Origin: Pantoea sp. SOD02
GTDB lineage: Bacteria > Pseudomonadota > Gammaproteobacteria > Enterobacterales > Enterobacteriaceae
Length of the DNA: 64,000 nt
NCBI RefSeq assembly: GCF_024707505.1
Contig: NZ_CP102604.1
Span: 2,356,001 to 2,420,000, forward strand
Direction of reading: 5' to 3'
Under the pieces are notes generated by a model. It was not told the DNA's origin and made no database searches. It was given only the letters and a program-made list of their open reading frames with translations. Both the position numbers and the translations under genes were made by a program. Below are positions 10,172-18,606 of the stretch, in pieces (the first letter of the stretch is position 1; each line of letters opens with the position of its first letter).

Positions 10172-10627
10172 ATGAAGATTAGAGCATCTGTCACCCTTTC
10201 CCTGCTGCTGGCAGCGGGTATTGGCCAGGCCAGCGCAGCCGCGCTGGACGCCAGCCACACCAACCAGGTTATCACCAGTGTGAAAAACAGCATCAGCGCC
10301 CAGCACAGCACCGGCTGCGTGGCGGTAGTTGATGCCAGCGGTACGCTGCTGGCCTTCCAGCGCCTGGATGGCGCATCGCCGGGCTGTGTCGATGCCGCGA
10401 TCGGTAAAGCACGCACCTCGGCGTTGTATCACGCCCCTTCCCTGAAATTTATGCAGCGTCTGCAGAGCGGCGAAACCACGGTGCTCGCCATCCCGCACGC
10501 TGTGGCGCTCGGCGGCGGTTTCCCGCTCACGCTGCAAAATGAAGTGGTCGGCGCGGTCGGCGTCAGCACTCCTAAACAGGATCTGGATAACCAGGCTTCA
10601 GAGGCTGCCGCTCAGGCGCTGAAATAA
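10172..10627 (+). CDS. Exported GlcG/HbpS-like heme-binding family protein
   Basis: 151 residues with a clear Sec signal peptide (MKIRASVTLSLLLAAG, cleavage likely after ASA at about residue 22) followed by a GlcG/HbpS domain. The domain core includes AVVDASGTLLAFQRLDGA and the glycine-rich GGGFPLT, and ends in VGAVGVS. Members bind heme or degraded cofactors and often sit beside flavin or cytochrome dehydrogenases; here it comes 15 bases before the dehydrogenase small subunit. A role in heme delivery to, or protection of, the cytochrome subunit is inference only. Confidence 0.75.
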   Translation: MKIRASVTLSLLLAAGIGQASAAALDASHTNQVITSVKNSISAQHSTGCVAVVDASGTLLAFQRLDGASPGCVDAAIGKARTSALYHAPSLKFMQRLQSGETTVLAIPHAVALGGGFPLTLQNEVVGAVGVSTPKQDLDNQASEAAAQALK

Positions 10628-10642
10628 CTTTCGGGAATTTCC

Positions 10643-11170
10643 ATGATGACTCTTTCACGCCGCCGGTTGCTGACCGGCACGGCGGGCCTGCTGGTGGCTG
10701 GCGTCCTGACGCAGGCGCTTCCCGGCAGCCTGGCACTCGCCTCGCCGCCGCTGGCCGCCGCAGTCGCGCCTTCTGCCAGTTTCACTGCGATTTCAGCCCG
10801 ATTAACCGGAATGGACCAGCCGGATGCTCTGCTGGCGCAGCGCCTCTACAGCTGGCTACACCACCACTTCCCGCAGCTGGATAGCCAGCTCGATACGCTC
10901 AACGCGCTGCTGCAACAGCAACCCGCCGCCAACGGCAGCAGCCTGCTGGCGTTGCTCAGTACGCAGCCCAAAGCCATCAACGATCTTTATCAGGCGCTGG
11001 TTTCCGGCTGGTATCTCGGCGTTGTTGGCCCGCTGCCGCGCCCGCAATGCATCGCTTTTGAGAACATCGTCAGTTATCAGCTGCTACGCGATTCCCTGTT
11101 ACCGCCGAGCTACGCGCCGGGGCAACCTAACTTCTGGACGCAGCCGCCTGCAAGGAGAGCACATGTCTGA
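10643..11170 (+). CDS. Small (gamma-type) subunit of GMC-type membrane-bound dehydrogenase, Tat substrate
   Basis: 175 residues starting with a twin-arginine signal (SRRRLLTGTAGLLVAG), resembling the small subunits of FAD-dependent sorbitol, gluconate and glucose dehydrogenase complexes. Such subunits carry the folded flavoprotein across the membrane by the Tat route, since the large subunit has no signal of its own. The body is helical, with the recurrent VSGWYLGVVG segment. It overlaps the large-subunit gene by eight bases, as expected for stoichiometric partners. The substrate of the complex cannot be told from this subunit. Confidence 0.8.
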   Translation: MMTLSRRRLLTGTAGLLVAGVLTQALPGSLALASPPLAAAVAPSASFTAISARLTGMDQPDALLAQRLYSWLHHHFPQLDSQLDTLNALLQQQPAANGSSLLALLSTQPKAINDLYQALVSGWYLGVVGPLPRPQCIAFENIVSYQLLRDSLLPPSYAPGQPNFWTQPPARRAHV

Positions 11171-12764
11171 TTCATTAAGCGCCGATGTGGTAGTGATTGG
11201 CGCCGGGATTGCCGGTTCACTGGCGGCGCTGAAGATGGCCAAAGCCGGCGCATCGGTGTTGATGCTGGAGTCTGGCCCGGAGATTAAACGCGATCAGGCG
11301 GTGGAGTATTTCCGCAACTCGCCGTTTAAGGGCGATTTCACCGAACCGTATCCGCCGCAGCCGTGGGCGCCGCAGCCGAAATTTATCCCCAGCGATAACA
11401 ATTACCTGATTCAGAAAGGCCCGGATCCCTATCGCGCCCAATATCTGCGCGGTACCGGCGGCACCACATGGCACTGGGCTGGACAAGCGTTCCGCCTGTT
11501 GCCGAACGATATGCGCATTCAGTCACTGTACGGCATTGGCCGCGACTGGCCGATCAGCTATGACGAGCTGGAACCTTATTACTGCGATGCCGAATATCAG
11601 ATGGGCGTTTCTGGCGATAGCGATCTGGCCTCGCCGCGTTCGCGCCCTTACCCGCTGCCGGGCATTCCGCTGCCGTACGGTTTTGATCGCCTGAAGCAGC
11701 GTCTCGGTCCGCTGGGTTATGAGGTGGGCATTGGTCCGCAGGCGCGTAACAGCATCGCCTACGACGGTCGCCCGGCCTGCTGCGGCAACAACAATTGCAT
11801 GCCGGTTTGCCCGATTGACGCACAGTATCACGGCGGCATCGCCGCGCGTAAGGCGCTGGATGCCGGTGTGAAAATCGTCACCAATGCGGTGGTGTTTCGC
11901 ATTGAGGCCGACGACAAAGGCGCCATTCAGGCGGTGCACTATCTCGATCAGAACAAAGCGCGCCATCGCGTGACCGGCAAACAGTTTGTCCTGACCGCCA
12001 ACGGCATCGAAAGCCCGAAAATCCTGCTGCTCTCCACCAGCGATCGCTACCCGAACGGCATTGCCAACAGTTCCGGCATGGTGGGTCGCAACCTGATGGA
12101 TCATCCGGGATCATCAGTGGAGTTTTACGCCGATGAGCCGGTGTGGTTTGGCCGTGGACCGATGCGTCCCGGCAGCATCAATAATATGCGCGACGGCGAT
12201 TTTCGTGGCGAGCGTTCGGCATTGCGTATCGATCTCGCCAACACCTCGCCGGTGCGCTATCTCACCGAACGACTGGTGCGTCAGGGCTATTACGGCAAGG
12301 TGCTTAACGACAAGCTGGCCTTCCAGGCCGAGCGCTTTGTCCAGCTGAAGTGCCTGCTGGAGATGCTGCCGGAGCCGCAAAACCGCGTCACGCTGAGCAA
12401 AACGGAGAAGGATGCCTGGGGCATTCCCCGCCTCGAGGTTTACTACAGCTTCCCGGAATATGTGCATCGCGGCTATGACCAGTCGATGATCGACTTCCAG
12501 CGCATGGTGAAAGAGATGGGCGGAACGGAAGCGGTTTACAGCAAGCGCGGCGTTTACGACAACAACCAGCACATTACTGGCACCATGATCATGGGCAGCA
12601 ATCCGCAGGATTCGGTGGTGGATGGTCACTGCCGCACCCACGATCACCCGAACCTGTTTATCGCCGGCACCGGCATTATGCCGTCGGCCTCGACGGTTAA
12701 CTCAACGCTGACCGGCACCGCGCTGGCGCTGCGTATGGCCGATAGCGTTCTGGCAAGCTTGTAA
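11163..12764 (+). CDS. GMC oxidoreductase, FAD-containing large subunit of membrane-bound dehydrogenase
   Basis: 533-residue flavoprotein of the GMC family. VVVIGAGIAGS near the start binds the FAD ADP part, and the C-terminal half has HITGTMIMGSNPQ and NLFIAGTGIMPSAS. The cluster CCGNNNCMPVC (Cys206, 207, 212 and 216) matches the cysteine pattern that holds a 3Fe-4S cluster in bacterial FAD glucose dehydrogenase, so electrons probably flow FAD to FeS to the cytochrome c subunit. AAGGAG precedes ATG 11163. Candidate substrates are gluconate, 2-ketogluconate, a polyol or, given the neighbours, a quinate-like alicyclic alcohol; only the enzyme class is secure. Confidence 0.88.
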   Translation: MSDSLSADVVVIGAGIAGSLAALKMAKAGASVLMLESGPEIKRDQAVEYFRNSPFKGDFTEPYPPQPWAPQPKFIPSDNNYLIQKGPDPYRAQYLRGTGGTTWHWAGQAFRLLPNDMRIQSLYGIGRDWPISYDELEPYYCDAEYQMGVSGDSDLASPRSRPYPLPGIPLPYGFDRLKQRLGPLGYEVGIGPQARNSIAYDGRPACCGNNNCMPVCPIDAQYHGGIAARKALDAGVKIVTNAVVFRIEADDKGAIQAVHYLDQNKARHRVTGKQFVLTANGIESPKILLLSTSDRYPNGIANSSGMVGRNLMDHPGSSVEFYADEPVWFGRGPMRPGSINNMRDGDFRGERSALRIDLANTSPVRYLTERLVRQGYYGKVLNDKLAFQAERFVQLKCLLEMLPEPQNRVTLSKTEKDAWGIPRLEVYYSFPEYVHRGYDQSMIDFQRMVKEMGGTEAVYSKRGVYDNNQHITGTMIMGSNPQDSVVDGHCRTHDHPNLFIAGTGIMPSASTVNSTLTGTALALRMADSVLASL

Positions 12765-12774
12765 GGAGCACCCG

Positions 12775-14088
12775 ATGAAACCTGTATTTATTCAGGCCGC
12801 TATCGCGGTGGCTCTGATGCATTGCGCTGTGGCGCAGGCGGCAGACAATGCCGCTCAGATTAAGCGCGGCGAATATCTGGCTCGCGCCGGAGACTGCACT
12901 GCCTGTCACACCGCCACCAACGGCCCGCTGTTTGGCGGCGGCTTTGCGGTCAGTACGCCTTTCGGCCAGATTTGGGGCAGCAATATCTCCTCCGATAAGC
13001 AGTACGGTATCGGCAGCTGGAGCGACGATCAGTTCGTTGCCGCAGTGCGCGACGGCATTGGCAAAAACGGCGAGCAGCTCTATCCGGCAATGCCGTATGA
13101 CTCCTTCACCAAAATGAAGCGCGACGATGTGCTGGCGATCAAGGCCTATCTGCTGTCGATGCCGCCGGTGCATCAGGCTTCACCGCAAACCGACCTGCCG
13201 TTCCCGTTCAACCAGCGCTGGGGCATGCGCTTCTGGAAATGGTTTAACTTCGATAAAGGCGAATTGCAGAACGATACGCAGCAGAGCGCGCAGTGGAATA
13301 ATGGTCGTTATCTGGTTGAAGCGCTGGCGCACTGTGGCACCTGTCATACGCCGCGTAATCTGACCATGGGCATGGATAACGATAAAGCGCTGGCGGGCGG
13401 CGATCTCGGCGGTTGGATGGCGTACAACATTACGCCGGATAAGCAGGCAGGCATCGGTGACTGGAGCCAGCAACAGCTGGTGACCTACCTGAAAACCGGG
13501 TTTGTTGCCAACAAAGCCAGCGCCTCCGGTCCTATGGCCGAAGCGATTGAGCACAGCCTGCAATATCTGCCGGAGAGTGATCTGCAGGACATCGCCACCT
13601 ATCTGCGCAGCGTCAAGCCACAGCCGGACGCGCAGCAAACCCGTGCGCGCGACAGCTGGGGACAACCTTCCACCGCGCTGATTGCACTGCGCGGTGCCGA
13701 TGACGCAACCCGCAATGCTCAGCCCGGCGCGGTGCTGTTTGCCGGTAACTGTGCCAGCTGTCATGGCGCGGAAGGTGCGGGATCGGGCAGCGGATTCCAT
13801 GCCTATCCATCACTGTTCCATCACACCAGCACCGGCGCGGCAGATGCGCTGAACGTGGTATCGGTGATCCTCAACGGCGTACATCGCAATATGACCGAGG
13901 GCGAAGTTTTTATGCCGCCTTTTGCCCCTGAACTGAGTGACCAGCAGGTGGCGGATGTCAGTAACTTTGTGACCCAGCAGTTTGGTAATCCGGCGGCGGC
14001 CAAAGTGGATGCGAAGCAGGTTAAAGAATTAAGAGAGGATGCAAAACTGGCTTCACCTCCGATTTACGGTCAGGGAGATAAGCCTTAA
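12775..14088 (+). CDS. Tri-heme cytochrome c subunit of membrane-bound dehydrogenase
   Basis: 437 residues with an N-terminal signal peptide (cleavage near AQA-AD at 22-23) and three heme c sites: CTACH (41-45), CGTCH (187-191) and CASCH (326-330). This is the layout of the alcohol/gluconate dehydrogenase cytochrome subunits that pass electrons to ubiquinone in the periplasmic membrane. Methionine axial ligands are likely in AMPYDSF and FMPPFAP. It follows the flavoprotein by 10 bases with AAGGAG, completing the small-large-cytochrome order of these complexes. The gene ends the island and converges on flhE. Confidence 0.92.
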   Translation: MKPVFIQAAIAVALMHCAVAQAADNAAQIKRGEYLARAGDCTACHTATNGPLFGGGFAVSTPFGQIWGSNISSDKQYGIGSWSDDQFVAAVRDGIGKNGEQLYPAMPYDSFTKMKRDDVLAIKAYLLSMPPVHQASPQTDLPFPFNQRWGMRFWKWFNFDKGELQNDTQQSAQWNNGRYLVEALAHCGTCHTPRNLTMGMDNDKALAGGDLGGWMAYNITPDKQAGIGDWSQQQLVTYLKTGFVANKASASGPMAEAIEHSLQYLPESDLQDIATYLRSVKPQPDAQQTRARDSWGQPSTALIALRGADDATRNAQPGAVLFAGNCASCHGAEGAGSGSGFHAYPSLFHHTSTGAADALNVVSVILNGVHRNMTEGEVFMPPFAPELSDQQVADVSNFVTQQFGNPAAAKVDAKQVKELREDAKLASPPIYGQGDKP

Positions 14089-14098
14089 TTAACGCACT

Positions 14099-14121
14099 CG
14101 GCGGCGCAGGATGCGCCGCCG
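14099..14121. terminator. GC-rich hairpin between convergent cytochrome gene and flhE
   Basis: Perfect 10-bp stem CGGCGGCGCA / TGCGCCGCCG with a 3-base loop, sitting between two convergent genes. There is no U-run on either side, so it is a transcript-end or pausing structure rather than a classical intrinsic terminator. Confidence 0.55.
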
Positions 14122-14133
14122 ATGTAACACGCG

Positions 14134-14541
14134 TTACTGATAATTCACGGTCACTTCACTGCTCACCACGCGCAAGCCCGGCGGCAATGCGCCTTTCCCC
14201 TGAAAGCCAAACGCCAGATGCAGCGTCTCTTCTGCCGCCACGTTGGCTAAGCCACGCGTGCTGCCGCTGGCGCCTTCAATCTCGACACAACGATCGCTCG
14301 CGCACAGGCGTACCAGCAAACCCGAAGGCGCAGGACGGCTGAGCTGATAACGCCAGTTCACCAGCGAGATGTTACCCGGCGCGCTGGAGGGCGCACGCAG
14401 CGCAGGCGTCATCAGCCAGTTACCGCGCACGCCAATGCTTGGGCCGCTGGCGCTGGCGCTCCAGGCACCGCTGGCCGCATCGGCAGCCAGCGGCAGCGCC
14501 ATCATCGGCAACATCATCAATGCCCAGCACCAGCGACGCAT
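14134..14541 (-). CDS. flhE: Flagellar protein FlhE
   Basis: 135-residue exported protein with an N-terminal signal peptide (RWCWALMMLPMMALPLAADA), the length and position of enterobacterial FlhE. FlhE is a periplasmic protein linked in Salmonella to limiting proton leak through the flagellar export gate. Its ATG overlaps the flhA stop by one base (TAATG), so it is coupled to the last gene of the flhBA operon. Two Cys (CASDRCVE) may form a disulfide. Confidence 0.9.
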   Translation of the reverse strand: MRRWCWALMMLPMMALPLAADAASGAWSASASGPSIGVRGNWLMTPALRAPSSAPGNISLVNWRYQLSRPAPSGLLVRLCASDRCVEIEGASGSTRGLANVAAEETLHLAFGFQGKGALPPGLRVVSSEVTVNYQ

Positions 14542-16628
14542 TACTTGCCTCCAATGGTGGCGGTCATGCGGATCTGACGGTTGTCGGTCAGCTCCATATT
14601 CGACAGCACAATCAGCTGCGGCAGGTTGCGGCGCAGGAAGCGCGCCAGCAGCGCACGCAGTGGATGATTCACCAGCAGCACCGGTGGCGCGCCCGCCATC
14701 TCTTGCTGCTGCAGTGCACCTTGCGCCTGCACCAGTAAGCGATCCGCCAGACCCGGCTCAAGGCCGCCGCCGCCCTGCAGCGCCTGCAGCAGCAGACGTT
14801 CCAGCGTGGCATCGAGGCCAATTACCTGTACTTCGCCGTTGCCAGGGAACCATTGCTGGGTAATCGCACGTCCCAGCGCCACACGCACTACGCTGGTCAG
14901 CTCTTGCGGATCGTTCTGCACCGGCGCATGTTCCGCCAGCGTCTCAATGATGGTGCGCATATCGCGAATCGAGACGCGCTCGGTCAGCAGGTTTTGCAGC
15001 ACTTTATGCAGCGTGGTCAGGGTGATGACGCCCGGCACCAGATCTTCGGTCAGCTTCGGCATCTCCTGCGTAACGCGATCCAACAGCTGCTGCGCTTCCT
15101 GACGGCCAAACAGCTCGCTGGCGTATTGTCCGATCAGGTGATTGAGGTGCGTCGCCACCACGGTGCTGGCTTCAACCACGGTAAAGCCCTGAATCTGCGC
15201 CTGCTCTTTCAGGGCGCTATCGATCCAGATCGCCGCCAGACCAAAGGCCGGATCGACAGTCGGCTCGCCCGGCAGCGAACCGGCGGCGGTGCCTGGGTTG
15301 ATCGCCATCCAGCGCCCCGGATAAGCATCACCGCTGCCAATTTCCACGCCTTTCATCAGGATGCGGTAACGCGCGGGCGGCAGCTCCATGTTGTCACGGA
15401 TATGCACCACCGGCGGCAGGAAGCCGACCTCCTGCGCCACCTTCTTACGAATACTGCGGATACGCCCCAGCAGTTCGCCGTTTTGCAGGTGATCGACCAT
15501 CGGAATCAGGCGATATCCCACTTCCATACCCAGCGAATCTTCCAGTTGCACATCGGTCCACGACGCTTCCACGGTGGCCGGCGTTTCCTGAGTTTTCACC
15601 AGACTTGAGGCTTCGGTTGGTTTCTTCGGCTGCATTTCGCGGCCGCGCAACCACCAGGCGAGTCCCAGCAGTGAAGCGGTAAACAGCAGGAACACGAAGT
15701 TTGGCATGCCCGGCACCAGTCCGAGTAAACCAATCACGCCGCCACTCAGCATCAGCACCCGCGGGTTTCTGAACAGTTGGGTCACCATCTGCTCGCCGAC
15801 ATCCTGATCGGTACCCACGCGGGTAACGATGACACCTGCGGCAGTGGAGATCACCAGCGCGGGGATCTGCGCCACCAGGCCGTCGCCGATGGTTAACAGC
15901 GTGTAGGTTTCGCCCGCATGGCCGAGATCCATACCATGCTGCACTACACCAACCAACAGGCCGCCGATGACGTTAATCACCATGATCAGGATACCGGCGA
16001 TGGCATCACCGCGAACGAACTTACTCGCACCGTCCATCGAGCCGTAGAAGTCGGCTTCCTGCGTCACTTCGCTACGACGTTGCTTGGCTTCCTGTTCGCC
16101 AATTAAACCGGCGTTGAGGTCGGCATCGATCGCCATCTGCTTACCCGGCATACCATCCAGCACAAAACGCGCGCCGACTTCAGCGATACGTCCCGCACCC
16201 TTGGTGATGACCATGAAGTTGATGATGACGAGGATGATGAACACCACGATACCGATGGCGAAGTTACCGCCAACGAGGAAGTGACCAAAGGCTTCCACCA
16301 CGCGTCCGGCGGCATCGGCACCGGTATGGCCTTCCAGCAAAATGATACGGGTTGAGGCGACGTTCAGCGCCAGACGCAGCAGCGTCGAGAACAGCAGAAT
16401 GGTCGGGAATGCGGCGAACTCCAGCGTGCGTTGGGTGAACATCGCCACCAGCAGCACCATGATCGACAGCGCAATGTTAAAGGTGAACAGCAGGTCAAGA
16501 ATGAATGCGGGTAACGGCAGCACCATCATCGACAGGATCAACATGATCAGTACCGGCCCAGCCAGCACCTGCCATTGCGTGTCTTTAAAGTTGCCCGGTA
16601 AACGCAGCTTCTCGGCTAAATTAGCCAT
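14541..16628 (-). CDS. flhA: Flagellar export gate protein FlhA
   Basis: 695 residues, close to E. coli FlhA (692). The N-terminal half has about eight membrane segments and the FHIPEP-family core, including GEVGARF-like IAEVGARFVLDGMPGKQM and SMDGASKFVRGD. The cytoplasmic half binds chaperone-substrate complexes, and the C-terminus DNRQIRMTATIGGK is nearly the E. coli one. ATG 16628 (MANLAEKLRLPGNF) is chosen because it matches the family start and overlaps the flhB stop by 8 bases; an upstream ATG at 16649 lies inside flhB. Confidence 0.97.
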   Translation of the reverse strand: MANLAEKLRLPGNFKDTQWQVLAGPVLIMLILSMMVLPLPAFILDLLFTFNIALSIMVLLVAMFTQRTLEFAAFPTILLFSTLLRLALNVASTRIILLEGHTGADAAGRVVEAFGHFLVGGNFAIGIVVFIILVIINFMVITKGAGRIAEVGARFVLDGMPGKQMAIDADLNAGLIGEQEAKQRRSEVTQEADFYGSMDGASKFVRGDAIAGILIMVINVIGGLLVGVVQHGMDLGHAGETYTLLTIGDGLVAQIPALVISTAAGVIVTRVGTDQDVGEQMVTQLFRNPRVLMLSGGVIGLLGLVPGMPNFVFLLFTASLLGLAWWLRGREMQPKKPTEASSLVKTQETPATVEASWTDVQLEDSLGMEVGYRLIPMVDHLQNGELLGRIRSIRKKVAQEVGFLPPVVHIRDNMELPPARYRILMKGVEIGSGDAYPGRWMAINPGTAAGSLPGEPTVDPAFGLAAIWIDSALKEQAQIQGFTVVEASTVVATHLNHLIGQYASELFGRQEAQQLLDRVTQEMPKLTEDLVPGVITLTTLHKVLQNLLTERVSIRDMRTIIETLAEHAPVQNDPQELTSVVRVALGRAITQQWFPGNGEVQVIGLDATLERLLLQALQGGGGLEPGLADRLLVQAQGALQQQEMAGAPPVLLVNHPLRALLARFLRRNLPQLIVLSNMELTDNRQIRMTATIGGK

Positions 16629-17772
16629 CGTTAGTGTTCTCTCCTGCAAAGTCCATGTCTGCCGGAACCGGCAGGTTTTTTGGTTTGTTTGGAATCAGGC
16701 CGCCTTCGCGCTTCCAGCGTCGCAGCTGCCAAACCCAGGCCAGCACTTCTGCCACTGCGCCATACAGCGCGCCGGGGATGAACTGACCAATTTCTGTGTG
16801 TCGATACAACGCACGCGCCAGCGGCGGTGCTTCGAGAATCGGGATACGGTGCTCTTTGGCGAGCTCACGAATTTTCAGCGCGATATCGCCGGCGCCTTTG
16901 GCAATCACTTTCGGCGCGCTCATCTTGCCTTCCTGATACTTCAGCGCCACCGAGTAGTGCGTTGGGTTGGTGACGATGACATCGGCTTTCGGCACATCGG
17001 CCATCATGCGACGACGAGCGGCGGCGCGCATCGCCTGACGAATACGCCCTTTAACGTGCGGATCGCCTTCGTTCTGTTTGTGTTCGTCGCGAATTTCCTG
17101 GCGCGTCATCTTCAGCTTTTTGAAGTAGCTGTAGAGCTGCCAGAACACGTCAAAACCGACCATCGGGAACAGGCCGAGCATGATCAGCCCGCAGCAGGCG
17201 GCGATCATCGATAAACCATGATGCAGCGCGTTGATGGGTGATTCGCTCATCAAACGCAGCATCTCTTGCCAGTGGCTCCAGATGTACCAACCGGCGACGA
17301 TGCCCACCAGCACCGCTTTCATAATCGACTTCACCAGCTCAGCGGCGGTTTGACCGGAGAACATGCGGCCGATTCCGGTGAGCGGGTTAAGCTTTTTGAG
17401 ATCGAACTTGATGGATTTACCGCTGAAGTTAAGGCCGCCCAGCGCCATCGGTCCGGCAATCGCCACCACCACTAAGCCACCCATCAGCGGCAGCAGCGCG
17501 ATCACCGCCTGCTTAATCAGGCTGCCAATGTGGCCGATGATCACTTTGTCATCGCTGACCATGCCGTGGTCAAAACGAAAACCGGTGGCGACCATGCTCG
17601 CCAGACGCTCCGCCATACTGTTGCCGCCGACCCACAGGATCAGCAATCCAATCAACAGCATCATCACTGAAGTCAGCTCGCGCGAACGCGGAATCTGCCC
17701 CTCCTCACGCGCTTTTTCAAGTCGGTGGGGTGTGGGCGATTCTGTTTTGTCCTCGTTACTCTCTTCAGCCAC
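16621..17772 (-). CDS. flhB: Flagellar export switch protein FlhB
   Basis: 383 residues with four membrane segments and the cytoplasmic domain carrying NPTH (VIVTNPTHYSVAL), where autocleavage between Asn and Pro switches export from rod/hook to filament substrates. The chosen start is GTG 17772, preceded by GAGG at proper spacing and giving VAEESNEDKTESPTPHRLEK, which aligns with MSDESDDKTEAPTPHRLEK of E. coli; the longer open frame to 17814 adds an unrelated N-terminus. In E. coli cheZ lies next to flhB; here no chemotaxis gene follows. Confidence 0.96.
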   Translation of the reverse strand: MAEESNEDKTESPTPHRLEKAREEGQIPRSRELTSVMMLLIGLLILWVGGNSMAERLASMVATGFRFDHGMVSDDKVIIGHIGSLIKQAVIALLPLMGGLVVVAIAGPMALGGLNFSGKSIKFDLKKLNPLTGIGRMFSGQTAAELVKSIMKAVLVGIVAGWYIWSHWQEMLRLMSESPINALHHGLSMIAACCGLIMLGLFPMVGFDVFWQLYSYFKKLKMTRQEIRDEHKQNEGDPHVKGRIRQAMRAAARRRMMADVPKADVIVTNPTHYSVALKYQEGKMSAPKVIAKGAGDIALKIRELAKEHRIPILEAPPLARALYRHTEIGQFIPGALYGAVAEVLAWVWQLRRWKREGGLIPNKPKNLPVPADMDFAGENTNDG

Positions 17773-17854
17773 GACGTACCTCAGCTGGCAGGAATTCTGA
17801 GCATAGAATGCCAAAACCCCGTCAGGCTAAAGCGCGGATTAAAGGGGGGAAATG

Positions 17855-17874
17855 TGAGCTTATTTAGCCATAAG
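17855..17874 (-). promoter_or_regulatory. Possible FlhDC-type box upstream of flhB
   Basis: Read on the minus strand this gives TTATGGCTAAATAAGCTC, about 85 bases before the flhB GTG, resembling half of the loose class II flagellar activator site (AAATAGCG-like). Weak consensus, so only a candidate. Confidence 0.25.
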
Positions 17875-17910
17875 TGAAATTGCGTTGAGTTACTGGTCAC
17901 AGCAGTTATA

Positions 17911-17957
17911 AAAAAAGGCGTCCTGCAGCATGTGATTACCATGTGGAGGACGCCTTT
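17911..17957 (-). terminator. Strong minus-strand intrinsic terminator with no assigned gene
   Basis: Stem AAAGGCGTCCT (17914-17924) / AGGACGCCTTT (17947-17957), 11 bp without mismatch. On the minus strand it is followed by a run of seven T and then ATAAC, the textbook form. Nothing recognisable is encoded upstream of it on that strand, and it lies upstream of flhB. Confidence 0.8.
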
Positions 17958-18606
17958 ATCCAAAGCACTCGTTTCGGCTAAGACACGAAGCAAATGCGCA
18001 ATGTCAGAGAGGTATTGCAAACGGTGTGCCAGATGATTTTTGTCGCAGTACTGGCGCAATATAAAGGCTGCCATCACCTTCCTGGCTGAAAAATGCACTA
18101 TCAAGTCGCAAAGGGTGCACAGCCTTTGTGCACCTTGCCTGTGACGCAGAAAGGGCAGTTAAGCAAAAGCCATGCCGTGCTGCTTTTAAAAGTGGCAAAA
18201 AAGTGCCCGGAAATTCCGAATTTAAGAAAATTGTTTCGCTGAGCAATCTTTTTTAATCTGAAAAAATAGATTAATCTTATTTACCATTTTCGATTGGCAC
18301 TAGCAGCGACCAAATGCCGCTGCGCACCCTCGCATCGCTAACTGCAGCGAATAAATTAATGAAGCTTATCTATCACCGTGACTATGTGTTTTATATCATT
18401 GTCCTGCGCTGCTTTTTCGCCCGGTAGCATGGGATTTCTCATGGTGCAATGGTTTGAATTCTAAAAAGTCTTAGGTAGACTTAGTTCAGCACTATCTTTC
18501 TGTAATCTGTCTGTTTTTTTGATGGCTTTCTCGCTGCCTAATCTGCCTGCCTTAAAGGCTCGTGCCGCAGATTACTCTGCAGCTAATCTGATGAAATTTG
18601 AGGATC

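Larger units (their letters stand above)
17773..18606. other. Gene-free interval between flhB and the T6SS-like locus
   Basis: 834 bases without a credible gene. Short open frames here have no recognisable similarity, no ribosome sites and odd composition. It does contain a strong minus-strand terminator (17911-17957) with no gene feeding it, an inverted repeat GGTGCAC (18114-18120) / GTGCACC (18128-18134), and an AT-rich segment at 18240-18300 that could hold a promoter. The 3' end should hold the promoter of the lipoprotein gene at 18607. Confidence 0.5.

Noticed and set aside
11523..12104. 193-codon frame antisense to the GMC dehydrogenase
   Set aside because: Shadow of a high-GC gene with strong family evidence on the other strand.
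18004..18246. 80-codon open frame on the minus strand upstream of flhB
   Set aside because: No ribosome site, no recognisable similarity, overlaps a second frame in a different phase; likely chance.
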